A stretch of 64,000 nt of DNA from Balaenoptera acutorostrata (taxonomy: Eukaryota; Chordata; Mammalia; Artiodactyla; Balaenopteridae): the NCBI RefSeq assembly GCF_949987535.1, contig NC_080067.1, positions 43,274,910 to 43,338,909 on the forward strand. Reading direction: 5' to 3'. The notes beneath the pieces were generated by a model. It worked only from the letters and a program-made list of their open reading frames with translations. It had not been told where the DNA came from and did not search any database. Position numbers and translations under genes: made by a program. Shown one piece after another: positions 62,801-64,000 of this stretch (position 1 is the first letter of the stretch; every line of letters begins with the position of its first letter).

Positions 62801-64000
62801 TCTCCAAGCTGTGTCTTTTAGATGTTTCAGGACACACAGTACACTTCTCCAGAGTGACTGTTGGCAATTTACATCCCGCCCATCAGCGTAGCAAGGCTCC
62901 CATTTCTCCATGGCCGGTCCTGCATTTCTGGTTTGGACACTTTTTTCCGCATGGCCCTTTTGCCCGCTGGGAAGCGAGACTTCTTTGGAGCGCTGATTTG
63001 CCTTTCCAGGTGGCTTGGTTGGCCAAAAAGGGCGTATGCGTTTTTTCCTGAATATATTCAGGAAAAAACGCATACGCCCTTTTTGGCCAAGGGCATCATT
63101 GTCCACGTTTTGCCGCTTTTCATGTGCTTTCAAGGCGATTCGAATCTACCTCCTGAAATCTGTTTCCTGCAATTCTGCCTTGCTTTCAAAGCCTCTTCGT
63201 TGCCTTCCCTCAATCTATTTGGGGACGAGAGTTATCATTTATAACTCTGCAGGTTTGTGAATTGCAGTGCCCCTGAGCTCCATTTTTCCAGTCGCTTTTT
63301 TGGGAGCTGGCCGCAAAAGTGCAGGGTTGCTTCAGGCCCTCTTCTGGTTCTGGGGGGCAGGCTGAGCTTGTGGTTAATTCTTCTTCCTGATGGGAAAATA
63401 GAGTGACCTGTGCCTGTCCCAACCCCTAGAGCTAGTCTCTCATTGGTTCCCCCTCTTCCCGTTCATCCTCAGGACAAATTGCAACCTGTACGGAACAGGA
63501 GGTTAAAGGTGCTGATTCTCCAAGGAGGGAGATGGCTAGGAAAGCGGCTGCAATGGCAAACCCGAGCACAAGGAGATGAGAAATGAGGTGCGTTTTAGAA
63601 ACCTTTCCCGATCACACGGTGTACCACCTTCTGGGTTTCTCATGCATGTTTTCGACGTAGGAAGATGCCCTTGAACCTGGAGATTTGGGACCCATGGGAT
63701 GGGTACCATGCAGTATTACTTTAAAGGGTCTGCGTTGGCTCATGCAACCTCACCAAACCTCTGAGCCCCAAGAGTGTCCACCCTTATGTCTCAATCAGCT
63801 GTGGGTCTAGATATGGTCAATCCAGGTTGCATCAGAGCCCCTGAACGAATTTTGTAAGAATTTCTCTCTCTTTCACTGTCTTTGTTTCACGGGTTTTGAA
63901 AAGTAATTTATTTTTATAATGGGGTTTAGCTGCTTTTCACAGCTGTGTTTAGGCCGCTTTACACCCCCTTGACTCACTTACAGAGAGATATCAATACATA
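56860..64000 (+). repeat. Common-satellite monomers 24-27 and partial 28
   Basis: Palindromes at 57741, 59501, 61261 and 63019. This stretch is the second copy of the 23-monomer higher-order period: each monomer shares private variants with the one 40,474-40,477 bp upstream (24 with 1, 25 with 2, 26 with 3, 27 with 4). The window ends about 100 bases into the L1 part of monomer 28 (from 63898). Confidence 0.87.
61261..61332 (+). repeat. Palindrome of monomer 26 with a compensatory base change
   Basis: Both arms differ from the consensus at paired positions, T to C at 61288 and A to G at 61305, so pairing is kept. Its counterpart 23 monomers upstream (20785-20856) has only the right-arm change. 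A further C to T at 61317 faces G at 61276, which still pairs as G-U in RNA. Confidence 0.87.

Larger units (their letters stand above)
16119..64000 (+). repeat. 1760-bp cetacean common satellite array
   Basis: Head-to-tail array of 27 palindrome-bearing monomers plus partial ends. The palindrome serves as the ruler; it starts at 17267, 19025, 20785, 22542, 24302, 26062, 27822, 29582, 31342, 33102, 34862, 36622, 38382, 40142, 41902, 43662, 45422, 47182, 48942, 50702, 52462, 54222, 55981, 57741, 59501, 61261 and 63019. Between 22542 and 54222 all 18 successive spacings are exactly 1760 bp. Outside that range they run 1757-1760. Monomers differ by scattered substitutions. The unit length and the L1-related content match the common cetacean satellite. 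To my recollection, Kapitonov, Holmquist and Jurka (1998) reported that this satellite is built on L1. No inserted transposon or gene interrupts the array here. Confidence 0.95.

Noticed and set aside
16119..64000. CRISPR array or bacterial repeat system
   Set aside because: The repeat is 1.76 kb long with no short repeat/unique spacer structure, and the sequence is clearly mammalian.
16119..64000. CENP-B box (TTCGNNNNANNCGGG), as evidence for a centromere
   Set aside because: I checked TTCG and CCCG occurrences in a monomer on both strands and found no full match. In the heavy satellite, TTCGGTTTAGGGTACGGG is similar but has the wrong spacing. A centromeric role is neither supported nor excluded.

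Overview
This is eukaryotic satellite heterochromatin, most likely from a baleen whale (Mysticeti). Three signals point there: a 1.76-kb satellite whose monomer contains a reversed artiodactyl-type L1 3' end (the cetacean common satellite, about 1.75 kb in most whales and about 1.58 kb in oceanic dolphins), a ~420-bp TTAGGG-derived satellite that fits the mysticete 'heavy' satellite, and a CHR-type tRNA-derived SINE of the kind shared by whales, hippos and ruminants. The species is inferred. I find no protein-coding gene. The many short open frames are translations of repeat DNA.

Layout. Positions 1-15918 are a tandem array of 318-429 bp units. Each unit has a degenerate TTAGGG/TACGGG core and a non-telomeric spacer. 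The units form a higher-order repeat that I label C-D-E-F-G-H-I-J(-B), present in full and in shortened forms. An 11,293-bp stretch separates two nearly identical, length-conserved segments. One B unit carries a 386-bp SINE (9580-9965) with a perfect 14-bp target duplication. Positions 15919-16118 are 200 Ns. Positions 16119-64000 hold 27 palindrome-bearing copies of the 1760-bp common satellite, all in one orientation.

Inside each 1760-bp monomer I see four parts: about 880 bp matching the reverse strand of an L1 3' UTR and ORF2 end, a 72-bp perfect palindrome resembling a mariner-derived MITE (the source of the bovine miR-2284/2285 hairpins), about 155 bp more of L1, and about 650 bp I do not recognise. 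Private variants recur 23 monomers apart (about 40.48 kb), so there is also a very long higher-order repeat with smaller local duplications inside it.

The parts do not work together as a gene system. The main points of interest are the mosaic histories of both arrays, the arm-to-arm preservation of the palindrome (one copy has a paired compensatory change), the nested L1/MITE origin of the satellite, the SINE with its odd 3' end, and signs of assembly uncertainty around the N gap.
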